From positions 61,415 through 125,414 of the IMG/VR virus record IMGVR_UViG_3300028909_000017: a stretch of DNA of 64,000 nucleotides; one strand, given 5' to 3'. Each line of letters starts with the position of its first letter. Positions within the stretch are counted from its first letter, which is position 1. Shown here piece after piece: positions 15,301 through 24,109 of this stretch. The position numbers were made by a program, and so were the translations under genes. The notes under the pieces were generated by a model that searched no databases, had not been told where the DNA came from, and saw nothing but the letters and a program-made list of their open reading frames with translations. The DNA is from a virus.

Positions 15301-16748
15301 TTGCCGTTAATGCCCCATCCACACTAATTGCAGTTCCACTAACTCCAGAGGTTCCTGCATTTAAAATTAATGAACTTGCTCCTGTACTGTTACCTATGGT
15401 TACCGTCTTTGCATTTGCTCCCGTACCCACGCCGACTGGTCCACCAGTACCACTATCGAAAGTTGCTGCCCCAGTCGTTCCTGACGTAACTGATAATGCG
15501 GTTCCTGCCGCCGTATTCATACCGCCGGCTGGTATTGTAAGTGGTTCGGTTAATGTTACGGCTGTGGGTGAAAAAGTAGCAATTGTTTGGGTAGTAGTTG
15601 TTCCGCCAGCATTAATCGTAACTGATTTACCTGCACCTGCCGCTGCGAGATTTAGATTACCCGTTGTGTAACAATAACCATCATCTGCTCCACCGGTATT
15701 GAATCCAGAAACACTATATGCTGAAGAATTAATACCACAATCAATAAAGTTTGTTGTATTTGTACCATTGTCGGCAGTTGCTACAAAATCACTGGATGCT
15801 GAGGCATCACTCGATGTGTTTTGTACATTTATTTGAGTTGTTGTACCAACATTGCTCTGAGTAGCATTTATTACGGCTCCTGAAAGCGGAGTTCCACTAC
15901 CGACAGCCACAGATGTCGTAAAATTGCCAATTGGTCCAGTAAATGTTCCGGTAAATGTTGGACTTGCACTTGATAGCCCACCAATACTTGCTAACGCTGT
16001 TGCTGGGCTGTAAACATCCAATGTCCAACTCGCTGCCGGTATTGCATGTGGTCCGATAGTTACTGCATTGCCAGTTAATGTTCCACCGATATTTACCGAT
16101 GGGCCACTTAATGTTCCGGTATATGTTGGACTTGCACTAGTTAATCCGCCCAAATTTGTTAATGCGGTTGAAGCGGTATTTGAACCTGTGCCGCCTTCCG
16201 TAATAGGTAATGGAGTTGTTAGACTAGTCAACGAAGTAATATCAGAATTAATACCACTTTTGGCTGCCGAAAGATTTGCTCTGGCGGTAGTTGCATTTGT
16301 TAAATCGGATAAATTATTTGAGGAAAGCAGATAATTTAAACCAGATCCACCATAGGTAAATTCTGTTCGTGTATCAGTAATTGTTGAAATACTAGAACCA
16401 CCAGTAATTACAATTGCAATTGGCACGTCTGAGGAAGTAAAAATTGTCGTTTTAACAGCGGGAACACAATTTGATGCAGTGTTTAAATAAACATAATTTG
16501 TAGTGGATGCAGACATCGTTAATGTTCCACCACTATAATTAGCTATAGAACCATTGCAAAATGCGGTGCCAGAAGCAAGATTTAATATTAACCCAGCATT
16601 AATAGTCGGCCAATAACCAGGACCAGCACCTTGTACATATTTTGCGTTTACAGCATATATGGGTGCGGTTGATGTCTGCGCTTGCTGTGAATTGCCAACA
16701 CCGGCCATTATAATTAAAAATAAAAATAAAAATAATAATTTTTTTCAT
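12392..16748 (-). CDS. Large tail-fibre/adhesin protein with signal-peptide-like start (frameshift at 16739)
   Basis: The long open frame encodes 1438 residues. Upstream, AGAGGAAC plus ATG at 16748 begins MKK and, if a run of seven A (16739-16745) were six, would join it as MKKLLFLFLFLIIMAGVGN, a signal-peptide-like start. The body has repeats of SLTGLTTPL...GGTG, the trimeric fibre motif linking shaft modules, at least six times. The C-terminal third has two tandem C1q/TNF-like jelly-roll modules (AGYTYHLRASIGYANF and AGHTYSIQASPGYVNF), likely receptor binding. The portion at about 12400-14300 is visibly GC-richer than the rest, suggesting exchange by recombination. Confidence 0.8.
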
Positions 16749-16758
16749 TGTCGTTCCT

Positions 16759-16983
16759 CTATGACGCGGGGCTAAAGATTAAAACGTTAGCAGTTAAAGA
16801 AGTATCGGATGCTGTTAAATAAATGTTTGTTGAATCATACGGGTTGGCAAATTGCAGCCACATTTGACCGGACGTTTCCATCTGTACAGATACCGCTGTG
16901 GGAATTGTACTTAATCCGTGAGCAACTGTCAGGTTTCCCGGAGCCGAACTTGTAACTAAAATATTTGTTAATTGCTGTAGCAT
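16759..16983 (-). CDS. Small tail-associated domain protein
   Basis: 74 residues made of one domain: GNLTVAHGLSTIPTAVSVQM...IYLTASDTSLTANVLIF. The same domain ends the next upstream gene (NTTVAHGLGKTPSAVIIQM). It is beta-rich and typical of fibre-tip or accessory tail proteins. Lies between two tail genes. Confidence 0.65.
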   Translation of the reverse strand: MLQQLTNILVTSSAPGNLTVAHGLSTIPTAVSVQMETSGQMWLQFANPYDSTNIYLTASDTSLTANVLIFSPAS

Positions 16984-16993
16984 TTATATTCCC

Positions 16994-17716
16994 CTATCTT
17001 GTTATAATATCTGTTATCAGATAGATAATAGCTGTTAAATTTGTATCAGATGCTGTTAGATATAAATTAGTTGAATCATTTCCTGTCATCCATATTTCCC
17101 CCGCGCTTGTCATTTGAATAATAACGGCTGAAGGAGTTTTTCCCAATCCATGTGCAACCGTTGTATTTCCCGAAGTTGAAAGGGAAATATTTAACGGCGT
17201 AATTGTTGAATTTAAAATTGGTTCAATATCGCCTGACATTGCCCAAGGATGCCCTTGTGTTGGTGACACCGTGCCAATATAAACATTTAAAATTCGGTAT
17301 GATGGTGTTCCAATTTTTTGTCGCTCTGGCTGTGCAATATGAATTAATTTAAATAATCTTCGTTGTGATTTGGGCAACGAATTAAGAATTGCATTCCAAT
17401 TAGTTCCAATACTAAAAACACTGCTCGATGAAAATGTTGGATTTGGAATAGTTCCGGATATTATTGTAATATTTGAATTAACACCATATTTACCCGTTTT
17501 AATTCCGGCAGTTGCTAACGGTTTATTAATATTATCTGTTTCTGTTAAATAAAATGGACCAGGAGCATTATATATAATATTGATATTTCCCGACGTTATA
17601 TTAGCTGTTACACCATATATATTTGCAGAATTAATCGAATTTACAAATGCTGTTTTAGTTGTGCCATTAATAGTAATAGCAGATCCTGAAACAGCATTTT
17701 TAAAGGTATTATTCAT
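16994..17716 (-). CDS. Tail protein with TVAHGL domain
   Basis: 240 residues: N-terminal beta-rich region, a middle TFSSSSVFSIGTNWNAILNSLPKSQRRLFKLIHIAQPERQ-like linker (shown here in part), and a C-terminal copy of the TVAHGL domain found alone at 16759. TATAAATA lies five bases upstream of the ATG, consistent with late expression of a structural protein. Confidence 0.65.
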   Translation of the reverse strand: MNNTFKNAVSGSAITINGTTKTAFVNSINSANIYGVTANITSGNINIIYNAPGPFYLTETDNINKPLATAGIKTGKYGVNSNITIISGTIPNPTFSSSSVFSIGTNWNAILNSLPKSQRRLFKLIHIAQPERQKIGTPSYRILNVYIGTVSPTQGHPWAMSGDIEPILNSTITPLNISLSTSGNTTVAHGLGKTPSAVIIQMTSAGEIWMTGNDSTNLYLTASDTNLTAIIYLITDIITR

Positions 17717-17721
17717 GTTAG

Positions 17722-17729
17722 TATTTATA
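17722..17729 (-). promoter_or_regulatory. T4-type late promoter box TATAAATA
   Basis: TATAAATA, five bases before the ATG at 17716. A start site six or seven bases downstream would make the mRNA nearly leaderless. Confidence 0.5.
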
Positions 17730-17740
17730 CCAGGTATGAA

Positions 17741-19306
17741 TTATGGGAGACATGGGTAATTGGCACATAATTTAATGTTTCGAAACCAAATATCATCCCC
17801 AGAAGCCTGTGTTCCATAGTTATTATAACTACCCATGAAGAGGCTCTGATACGTTGTACTGGGAACTTGGTCTGGTATTGTTCCATTTCCAACCAAGGTA
17901 CATGCTCCAGGACACCCTGAATAAAATGACATTGAGTCTGTCCCGCCCGGATTATAACTACCCGTAACCCAATAGGTGGTATTTGTGCCCATATTACCCA
18001 GTGTTACATTACTATTGCTAGTGGAAATTATTTGTGCAGAAATAGCAGTTCCGCTAGGAATCAATTCCAATGAAAATAATGAAGTATTTGTAGTGGAATA
18101 TATTCCAAATGGAATATATGAATGAGTGTTGGAATCATTCTGTGGAATATTAAATTGAATATATCCACCAAAATTTATCGAACTCTGATTAGGCTGTACT
18201 CCATAGCAAAGCATATCTCCCGCAGTTCCCGTCGTGAATTGCAAATTATATGCACCATTTCCTGTGTAAAGTATTTGTTGTGTCGGAAGATATAAAGGAG
18301 TTCCAAACAAGGAAGTTGGACCTGATATACTTCCTGAGATGTCTAAATTTGTATTTTGTAGTGCCCATCGAATTGCATCTGCACTACATTGTCCTCCTAA
18401 ATATGCATATGTGTCTACCTCACCACCCACCCATCCATTTACACCTCCACTTGCAGACAAGCTGAGTGTTGTAAGAGTTGGTGCGGTAGTTCCTATTCCA
18501 TTAAAGTTTATAACCAACCATTGATATGGGGCTACTCCTGGGGTGGATGTTGATGGTTTTAGAATTATGCATGATAGGCCGTAAGCATCCGGAGGAGTAA
18601 TTGATGTCCAAGGGCAGGTTGTCGTTGTTGCTGTTGATTGGGTCCAATACTCCATTCCCAGATATGCATTTGTTGAACTAATTGCTGTAAAATTTGCTCC
18701 CGGAACTAAAACATCATTTGGTGTGTTGCCATCATTTAATAAACTAACGACCATTTCCCCATTACCAGATGGGGTAATAGGAGATGAAAGGGCAGCGGAT
18801 GATTGCGCGGTAGTATCACCTGAATCACCGGCTACATCAAGAAAATTTGTCGTGCGTGTATTTTTAACAGCCATGCAAACCATTTCCAATGGATTTCCAA
18901 TTGCAGTTGATTCACCCGTAATAATAATTGTTCCCGCAGCCGAATTGGACACGGCCCATTGTCCAACCCATGCATGATGTGCTGCCCACGCATGAGCATA
19001 ATTCATAGCACTCCAGGTTCCATTTAATGGGTCAGAAAATCTGTAATTTCCCGCCTCGTCCCCGCCATTAACACCACAAATTAGTGTATCTCCAACGGTT
19101 ACATTATTAAGAGTACATGTGGTAGATGCACCACTTGTAATTGTTGCAGAGCAAGGCGTAACGGCTGGATCGTATATAACTGTGGTGGGAGCCGTTACCG
19201 TTCCAAATACAGAACCACTCAAAATAATTGTTGGGCCAATTATTTGTATCTGACCAACACAAATACAAGAGGTTAAGAACACAGATAATAATATAAATAA
19301 TTTCAT
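17741..19306 (-). CDS. Secreted-type adhesin/tail protein with lectin-like domain
   Basis: 521 residues. Starts MKLFILLSVFLTSCICVGQ, a textbook signal peptide with a possible lipoprotein box (LTSC). Cysteines occur in pairs, e.g. CSATITSGASTTCTLNN. The C-terminal 200 residues resemble a concanavalin/laminin-G-like jelly roll (NLQFTTGTAGDMLCYG ... WVTGSYNPGGTDSMSFYSG). Its place at the head of the fibre operon suggests a receptor or surface-binding protein, but an exported signal is odd for a phage structural protein. Confidence 0.65.
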   Translation of the reverse strand: MKLFILLSVFLTSCICVGQIQIIGPTIILSGSVFGTVTAPTTVIYDPAVTPCSATITSGASTTCTLNNVTVGDTLICGVNGGDEAGNYRFSDPLNGTWSAMNYAHAWAAHHAWVGQWAVSNSAAGTIIITGESTAIGNPLEMVCMAVKNTRTTNFLDVAGDSGDTTAQSSAALSSPITPSGNGEMVVSLLNDGNTPNDVLVPGANFTAISSTNAYLGMEYWTQSTATTTTCPWTSITPPDAYGLSCIILKPSTSTPGVAPYQWLVINFNGIGTTAPTLTTLSLSASGGVNGWVGGEVDTYAYLGGQCSADAIRWALQNTNLDISGSISGPTSLFGTPLYLPTQQILYTGNGAYNLQFTTGTAGDMLCYGVQPNQSSINFGGYIQFNIPQNDSNTHSYIPFGIYSTTNTSLFSLELIPSGTAISAQIISTSNSNVTLGNMGTNTTYWVTGSYNPGGTDSMSFYSGCPGACTLVGNGTIPDQVPSTTYQSLFMGSYNNYGTQASGDDIWFRNIKLCANYPCLP

Positions 19307-19335
19307 TAATTTACCTCAAAAATAAATATCAAACA

Positions 19336-19343
19336 TATTTATG
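19336..19343 (-). promoter_or_regulatory. Late-promoter-like box CATAAATA for the fibre operon
   Basis: CATAAATA, about 29 bases before the ATG at 19306 and directly after the terminator at 19352-19385, a typical T4 late-promoter position. Confidence 0.45.
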
Positions 19344-19351
19344 AACAAACA

Positions 19352-19385
19352 GAAACGGACGGCAATTTAACTTGCCGTCCGTTTC
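19352..19385 (-). terminator. Hairpin terminator, 14-bp stem
   Basis: GAAACGGACGGCAA/TTGCCGTCCGTTTC, loop of six, followed by a short T-rich tail on the minus strand. Separates the HNH gene unit from the fibre operon. Confidence 0.75.
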
Positions 19386-19400
19386 AAAATTATTACATAT

Positions 19401-19619
19401 TTAAATTATCGAATTTCTTCGTTTAAATCTAAATTTTGCTGCTTTTTTCTTTCGAATTTTGTTCCATAATCTACGAGATTCCTTTTTAATCGTAAATCCA
19501 TTATCTTTTTTGAAAAACCCTGGTGAGTCAACATCATATAGTTCACCTTTTTGTTTAAGCATTCTAAGCCGTTTGTTTGCTATTTTATTGGTTCTGTCTC
19601 TTCGAGTTCCCCTGTCCAT
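19401..19619 (-). CDS. Very basic small protein, 72 aa
   Basis: About 40 percent Lys/Arg (RLRMLKQKGEL, ESRRLWNKIRKKKAAKFRFK). Probably binds nucleic acid. It overlaps the end of the HNH gene by 39 bases, which suggests coupling or a shared role in DNA contact. Confidence 0.55.
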   Translation of the reverse strand: MDRGTRRDRTNKIANKRLRMLKQKGELYDVDSPGFFKKDNGFTIKKESRRLWNKIRKKKAAKFRFKRRNSII

Positions 19620-20191
19620 TGATTTTCTCCTGAATGATCAAAAAACAAAAATTTTCTCCAATTTGGATCGTCTGCGCCCATATTACGAAGCAAATATCTA
19701 CTGGTGTGAATATTAATTACGGATGGATGACTGTGCAATGTCATATCATCAATTTCACTTAATAATCTATCACCTTTTTTCCTGTTGCATTCTCCGCAGG
19801 CCGTAACCAGATTCGACCAAGATGATTTGCCGCCTTTAGATTTAGGATAAATGTGATCCAGAGTTAATTTTTTCGGTGAAAATACTTTCATACAATATTG
19901 ACAAGTATTACGATCACGATTAAGAATATTTTTGCGAGATAAAATTTGCATACGAATGGGAATATATTTATATGTTAATAATCGAATAACCGATGGCAAG
20001 TATAAATCAATGTTAATAAAATCGCCGGTTACTTCATCCCATAATTTACTGGTATGGACTTTAATATCATATGTTTTTTCTGATTTGGCCACATTTTTGC
20101 AAATTAAACCAAGCGCTCGTTTTGCAGAGCAAATAGATAATGGTTCATATGATTGATTTAACACTAGCACGGATTTTTTTGTTAGGTCCAT
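19580..20191 (-). CDS. HNH endonuclease
   Basis: 203 residues. The HNH core is NTCQYC...LTLDHIYPKSKGG...WSNLVTACGECNRKKG: zinc cysteines CQYC and CGEC flank the DH/N catalytic residues. The N-terminal part (VLVLNQSYEPLSICSAKRALGLI) is that of the free-standing McrA-like HNH family of phages and bacteria. It may be a homing or packaging-associated nuclease; no split target gene is visible nearby. Confidence 0.88.
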   Translation of the reverse strand: MDLTKKSVLVLNQSYEPLSICSAKRALGLICKNVAKSEKTYDIKVHTSKLWDEVTGDFINIDLYLPSVIRLLTYKYIPIRMQILSRKNILNRDRNTCQYCMKVFSPKKLTLDHIYPKSKGGKSSWSNLVTACGECNRKKGDRLLSEIDDMTLHSHPSVINIHTSRYLLRNMGADDPNWRKFLFFDHSGENQWTGELEETEPIK

Positions 20192-20221
20192 GATAATTTC
20201 CTCTTTCAGTATTTACTCGGA

Positions 20222-20425
20222 TTATTCTTCCAGTCTTTCTATTAATTTTTGATCACACCATAATTTAGCATGATTCCACGCTATTTCTTCAGAAATGGTG
20301 GAGACACCTTTTACATTAGACCAAGCTATGTTGTTATCAAAATAAATTTCAAATTGAATTCCGAAAGGATCTATTCTACAAATAGATTTGGGATAAATTG
20401 ATTTTACATATTCTTTATCTGTCAT
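20222..20425 (-). CDS. YPDA/W-family protein, 67 aa
   Basis: Opens MTDKEYVKSIYPKS and ends with a helix bearing EEIAWNHAKLWCDQ, the two hallmarks of a family repeated at 20422, 20669, 20980, 22557, 22844 and 36132. Shortest copy. Unknown function. Confidence 0.55.
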   Translation of the reverse strand: MTDKEYVKSIYPKSICRIDPFGIQFEIYFDNNIAWSNVKGVSTISEEIAWNHAKLWCDQKLIERLEE

Positions 20426-20678
20426 TTTGTAAATTTATCTGCTGACGATTCTTTAATAACTTCCCAGGCATGGTGCCATGCTAAGTTTTCCGATGTTGAA
20501 TTCCATTTGGACATAAAAGTAAATGTACGGCTTAATTCATCAAAATTCGTAATAGTTTTACATTTCAATGAATTATCCCGTGGAATTCCAATTACATAAC
20601 TTACTTTAAAATTATATGCTATTTCTTCTAGCACTCTGGCAGTTGGATGCACGGAAAGAACTCTATTTTTATAGACAT
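20422..20678 (-). CDS. YPDA/W-family protein (start region frameshifted)
   Basis: The frame ending in ENLAWHHAWEVIKES has no good start. ATG at 20678 would give MSIKNRVLSVHPTARV, the family opening, if the run of five A at 20666-20670 had six. I take this as one gene with a homopolymer miscount. Overlaps 20222 by four bases. Confidence 0.5.
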
Positions 20679-20983
20679 AATTTTTTCTCAGCAGCAATTC
20701 TAATGTCATTAGCGACTTCCCACCAGGCTTCTTTAATTGAAGGTAACCATGTTGATAGCATATATTTTTCATCTCTTTTATACCGCCAATTATTGGAATT
20801 ACTAAATAATTCTAATGTAAAATCTTTTTGTATTTTTGAGGAATTTCGCCCACCTCTCATAATACAAAAATAATTAGATAAAATAGTATCCGTAATGTCA
20901 AAATCGTATCGATATTTGTCGCTAATTGCAATTGCGTCAGGATATACTGAACGAACCAATTTAATTATTTCTTCCTCATTCAT
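20669..20983 (-). CDS. YPDA/W-family protein, 104 aa
   Basis: Opens MNEEEIIKLVRSVYPDAIAI and ends IKEAWWEVANDIRIAAEKK. The middle is beta-rich. ATGA overlap with the next upstream gene at 20980. Unknown function. Confidence 0.55.
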   Translation of the reverse strand: MNEEEIIKLVRSVYPDAIAISDKYRYDFDITDTILSNYFCIMRGGRNSSKIQKDFTLELFSNSNNWRYKRDEKYMLSTWLPSIKEAWWEVANDIRIAAEKKLCL

Positions 20984-21270
20984 TTTGATAACGCCAAATT
21001 AAATTTATTTTGCATTTGGGCCCACGCATTCAACCATGCTGCATCAATAGTTCGACACCAAACGCTCAATGGATTTATTTTAATTTTTGATCTTAAATGG
21101 GTAAAATCTAATGTAATTTCATCATTTTTAACCTGGTTGCGAAATTCATTTGGTAAATTATGAATAATTAAAAATGGTAATACTCCGCCTGGTTCGGTAC
21201 CATAATTGTGAGTATCACCTAATACAACTGCATCCGGATAGATCGAAAGAACATTTTCCTTATTTGTCAT
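20980..21270 (-). CDS. YPDA/W-family protein, 96 aa
   Basis: MTNKENVLSIYPDAVVLGD opening and TIDAAWLNAWAQMQNK closing helix. Overlaps the ATP-grasp gene end. Same family as neighbours. Confidence 0.58.
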   Translation of the reverse strand: MTNKENVLSIYPDAVVLGDTHNYGTEPGGVLPFLIIHNLPNEFRNQVKNDEITLDFTHLRSKIKINPLSVWCRTIDAAWLNAWAQMQNKFNLALSK

Positions 21271-22033
21271 AAACCTTTTTTACTTCTAAAATAATTTTTG
21301 AAATATCGGCATGATAAAATCCTGAACTATTTATCGAATTGAATTCAACAATTTTAAATGATCCATCGCGTAACTCTGCTATATCCATTACAATTGTTGA
21401 ATTAGGAATCCAATCATCGGCGAGATTTTTGGCTTCCCTGTAAATTTTATCTTCAATTGGAGAATTAATAGCAAGACATCCATATTTTTTGTATTGCGAT
21501 CCAGTAATTATTTTATCATTAATTATCCAAAAACGCCATTCTCTTTCTATATTTTGTAATGGTGAACAACAAATTTTTAGATCATCTGGTAAATGAGAAT
21601 ATTCTTTTTCCCACCATTCCAAATCTTCTTTTTCAATTACATGACCGGTAAATGTTTTAATATCCATTGGTTTTATGAATGTCGGAATATTAACCCAATT
21701 ATTTTTTAATTCAAAAATTGTTTTAATTTCAATATTTTGATTGAGCATATTATTACAATTTTGAATCCAATAATTGGGATTAAACCAGTTGTCTTCCCAA
21801 AATACTCCGGGATAACAATTTAATGGCTTTGCAAACACCGGTAATAATGTTGAACCATAAAAAAATGTTGGTAAAGATAAATCAATATTTTCAATTCCGG
21901 TAATTAACTTTTCATCCGGAATTATTCCACACAAGGAATAATTGCAATTAAGTTTTTTTAATTCAGCAATTAACGGTTCGCAATTATTTTTTAATGCCGT
22001 CCAGGTCATTGCGTCTTGTATAATCCAATTCAT
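21260..22033 (-). CDS. ATP-grasp-fold protein (DUF4343-like)
   Basis: 257 residues. C-terminal signature SPLQNIEREWRFWIINDKII, then VMDIAELRDGSFKIVEFNSIN, supplies the acidic and asparagine metal/ATP ligands (D, E, N) of ATP-grasp ligases; the middle has FIKP and a Lys that could contact ATP. Similar orphan proteins occur in many large phages. ATP-grasp enzymes join a carboxylate to an amine or thiol; the substrate is unknown. The amidoligase-like gene at 26396 offers a second ligase in the window. Confidence 0.75.
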   Translation of the reverse strand: MNWIIQDAMTWTALKNNCEPLIAELKKLNCNYSLCGIIPDEKLITGIENIDLSLPTFFYGSTLLPVFAKPLNCYPGVFWEDNWFNPNYWIQNCNNMLNQNIEIKTIFELKNNWVNIPTFIKPMDIKTFTGHVIEKEDLEWWEKEYSHLPDDLKICCSPLQNIEREWRFWIINDKIITGSQYKKYGCLAINSPIEDKIYREAKNLADDWIPNSTIVMDIAELRDGSFKIVEFNSINSSGFYHADISKIILEVKKVYDK

Positions 22034-22045
22034 TTGTTTTCCTAC

Positions 22046-22306
22046 TTATATTGTTAATTTTATAAGTAATTCGGTTTCTTCATCTGGGGTAAATCCAATA
22101 TTGTATGTTTGTGTGGAGTAAATAAGATTATCTAGAAATGTTCGAATTATATAATTTCCGTAGCAAGAAACCTTCCACTTTTTCTTTACAACAAATCTTA
22201 ATTCTGGTACTGTGAAATTACAAATCCAGTGCGTATCTGGTTCGGAATCTCTATCCCACTGTTCTACCTTTGGTAAAATATTTTCAATGAAAAATTTGTC
22301 AATCAT
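22046..22306 (-). CDS. Hypothetical protein, paired paralogue of 22303
   Basis: 86 residues. With 22303 it shares a plan: acidic opening, WICNFTVPELRFVVKKKWKVS versus WYADVTLHELLWIAKQPDWTLS, and an end with EExELxIKLxx. A tandem duplication. Unknown function. Confidence 0.55.
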   Translation of the reverse strand: MIDKFFIENILPKVEQWDRDSEPDTHWICNFTVPELRFVVKKKWKVSCYGNYIIRTFLDNLIYSTQTYNIGFTPDEETELLIKLTI

Positions 22307-22560
22307 AATGCCAATCTCATTTGTAATTCAATTTCACGGGGAGGGTTAAAAATAATTTCAATTTGACTAACTTCATCGTTTTCCCTTGTATATTTGGCCC
22401 AGCTTAAAATATTTCTTGTGCTGTTTGATAATGTCCAATCGGGTTGTTTCGCAATCCATAACAATTCATGCAACGTAACATCGGCATACCATTTTAGATC
22501 ATGTTCATAAACTAATTCACATGGCTTACTTTTTTCGAGTATTGAATCTAAAATTGTCAT
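22303..22560 (-). CDS. Hypothetical protein, paired paralogue of 22046
   Basis: 85 residues, same plan as 22046 (WYADVTLHELLWIAKQPDW; ends REIELQMRLAL). Four-base overlaps on both sides show translational coupling. Confidence 0.55.
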   Translation of the reverse strand: MTILDSILEKSKPCELVYEHDLKWYADVTLHELLWIAKQPDWTLSNSTRNILSWAKYTRENDEVSQIEIIFNPPREIELQMRLAL

Positions 22561-22847
22561 ATAATTAAATTATCTTTCGTTTTATTTTTAATCCATTCCC
22601 AAGCACTTTTCCATGCTGACAATTCTGTCTTAGAAAGGCAAGATAAAATTTTTACTTTGTTTTTAAAAATCATTTCACTTTCTTTTGTCCATTTAAACCA
22701 ATCAATGCAAGATAATTTATTTGTTTCTAATGGAAATATGCCTTCACCGCGTACAATAATAAATGGATAATCTTGATAATATGGGCTCGTATCTTTAATT
22801 GCTTTTGCATCAGGATAAACTGCCAATACTTTTTGTTTATTTGTCAT
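22557..22847 (-). CDS. YPDA/W-family protein, 96 aa
   Basis: MTNKQKVLAVYPDAKAIKD opening; LSAWKSAWEWIKNKTK closing helix. Same family as 20980; the first 13 residues are nearly identical. Confidence 0.58.
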   Translation of the reverse strand: MTNKQKVLAVYPDAKAIKDTSPYYQDYPFIIVRGEGIFPLETNKLSCIDWFKWTKESEMIFKNKVKILSCLSKTELSAWKSAWEWIKNKTKDNLII

Positions 22848-23125
22848 TGTGCTAGCCGAGAAATAATTTCTTCGTTATATCGTTTCCAGGCATTTTTCCA
22901 TGCATCTTTCTCTGTATCTGACCATTTACCTAAGCGGAGCCAATTTCCAGTGGCATATTTATATCCAACACTATTTTTCTGCAATAGTTTCGGTTTATCG
23001 ATGAAATGCTTATAATCTTTTTCTCCAGATACAATTACAAATTGGGGTTTTTTAAAATCGGATACAAATGCTGAAATTGCGTCAGGATAAATTTTCCGTA
23101 TTTTATTTTTAAATGAAGCGGCCAT
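22844..23125 (-). CDS. YPDA/W-family protein, 93 aa, probably leaderless
   Basis: MAASFKNKIRKIYPDAISAF opening; DAWKNAWKRYNEE closing helix. The -10 box of its promoter ends only seven bases before the ATG, so the transcript likely starts at or near the start codon. First gene of a run of nine overlapping genes down to 20222. Confidence 0.6.
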   Translation of the reverse strand: MAASFKNKIRKIYPDAISAFVSDFKKPQFVIVSGEKDYKHFIDKPKLLQKNSVGYKYATGNWLRLGKWSDTEKDAWKNAWKRYNEEIISRLAQ

Positions 23126-23131
23126 GCTTTA

Positions 23132-23160
23132 ATGATAGCATGGCCGTGTAAAAATGTCAA
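23132..23160 (-). promoter_or_regulatory. sigma70 promoter with inverted repeat over -10
   Basis: TTGACA (23155-23160), 17-bp spacer, TATCAT (23132-23137). The repeat GCCATGCT...AGCATGGC (about 23121-23144) straddles the -10 and start codon, a possible operator. Confidence 0.7.
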
Positions 23161-23181
23161 ATATATTTCGATTATTTTAAA

Positions 23182-23269
23182 AATGGGTGTCGGACGGAAA
23201 TCGAATCCGCGTTGCCTTAAGGCCCAGAGTCACAGTCTGGCGTAACAAACCAACAGTTACCTCCGACAC
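23182..23269 (-). tRNA. tRNA-His(GTG), extended variable region
   Basis: Anticodon stem CCAGA/TCTGG with loop CTGTGAC; acceptor GTGTCGG/CCGACAC with C73, the His identity base. Variable region about 13 nt containing GCCTTAAGGC, longer than normal. Confidence 0.8.
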
Positions 23270-23303
23270 ACTTGCCGAACCGGTATAAACACGGTTCATA
23301 ATT

Positions 23304-23700
23304 TCACTTAATCCAATTCCATCGCCCTTGTTTTGGTGTAGTAGAATGTCCGGTTAATGATTCGGTCTCACTAATACTCGTAACCCAGAATGTATCATTG
23401 CCGTCTAAAAATACTTGCCCATTTACGCCTGATTTTCCCTCACCAAATTCATTTGGCCATACTCGTACAACAAGTAACGGCAATGTATCTCCAGCGGATG
23501 AGGTATTTCCAATATGAGCCTGAGCACCAATCGGCCAATGCTGAGGAACAACCGCACTACCAGTTAAAAATTCCCCCATTATGTTTAATACGATGAGCAA
23601 TGCTTTCCTTGGTTGTTCTACGTCGATTAATTTGGCTAGCATCTTCTTCCGTTAAAGTGTATTGAACGATGTCACCTACGGTTGGTTGAAAATTTTCCAT
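23304..23700 (-). CDS. Conserved phage protein (frameshift at a G5 run)
   Basis: ATG at 23700 opens MENFQPTVGDIVQYTLTEED and continues to IKHNG; the frame ending FWVTSISETESLTGHSTTP begins just after. Reading the five G at 23573-23577 as four joins them into about 131 residues. The joined sequence (WPIGAQAHIGN, PLLVVRVWPNEFG, VNGQVFLDGND) matches a widespread phage orphan I recognise, whose function is unknown. Confidence 0.7.
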
Positions 23701-23704
23701 TAAT

Positions 23705-24001
23705 TTATCCTTTTATATATTGTCCCGGCCCTACGCCCAATTGGGGTTTGAAATTTTTATCATTAATAGAATTACCGATACTTGCAATCAATTCATCGAT
23801 CGTATAATCAAAATCAGCTTCGTCCAAAAAGACGCAAACAAATTTCCCATCAATATTCAATTGTAATGCTAATTCATCGGTCCATCCATCGAGATCTGAA
23901 CCATATTTTGCATAGGTTATCGAGTGATGACATTTATTTGGGGGAGGAATTACGTGTTCTAACCTTTTTAAAAATTTAATTAGAAATGTTCTTTGATTCA
24001 T
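23705..24001 (-). CDS. Hypothetical protein, 98 aa
   Basis: ATG at 24001 after AAGGACAATA; the longer frame upstream runs into a tRNA gene. Contains FLIKFLKRLEHVI near the start and an acidic FLDEADFDYTIDEL. No family recognised. Confidence 0.6.
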   Translation of the reverse strand: MNQRTFLIKFLKRLEHVIPPPNKCHHSITYAKYGSDLDGWTDELALQLNIDGKFVCVFLDEADFDYTIDELIASIGNSINDKNFKPQLGVGPGQYIKG

Positions 24002-24021
24002 TATTGTCCTTTTTGAAAATG

Positions 24022-24103
24022 CTCCGGGAGAGGGATTCGAACCCCCACGCGATTTCTCTGCCTGATTCAGAGTCAGGTGCCCTGCCAATTAGGCTATCCC
24101 GGA
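24022..24103 (-). tRNA. tRNA-Gln(CTG), extended variable region
   Basis: Acceptor TCCGGGA/TCCCGGA, G73, anticodon stem CCTGA/TCAGG with loop CTCTGAA. Variable region of about 12-15 nt is longer than usual. Confidence 0.85.
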
Positions 24104-24109
24104 ATAAAC

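Noticed and set aside
12414-16334. Long plus-strand open frames opposite the tail-fibre gene
   Set aside because: They mirror the GC-rich repetitive minus-strand coding sequence, have no ribosome sites and no family resemblance.
23277-23297. GAACCG/CGGTTC hairpin as a terminator
   Set aside because: No T-tract follows on either strand.
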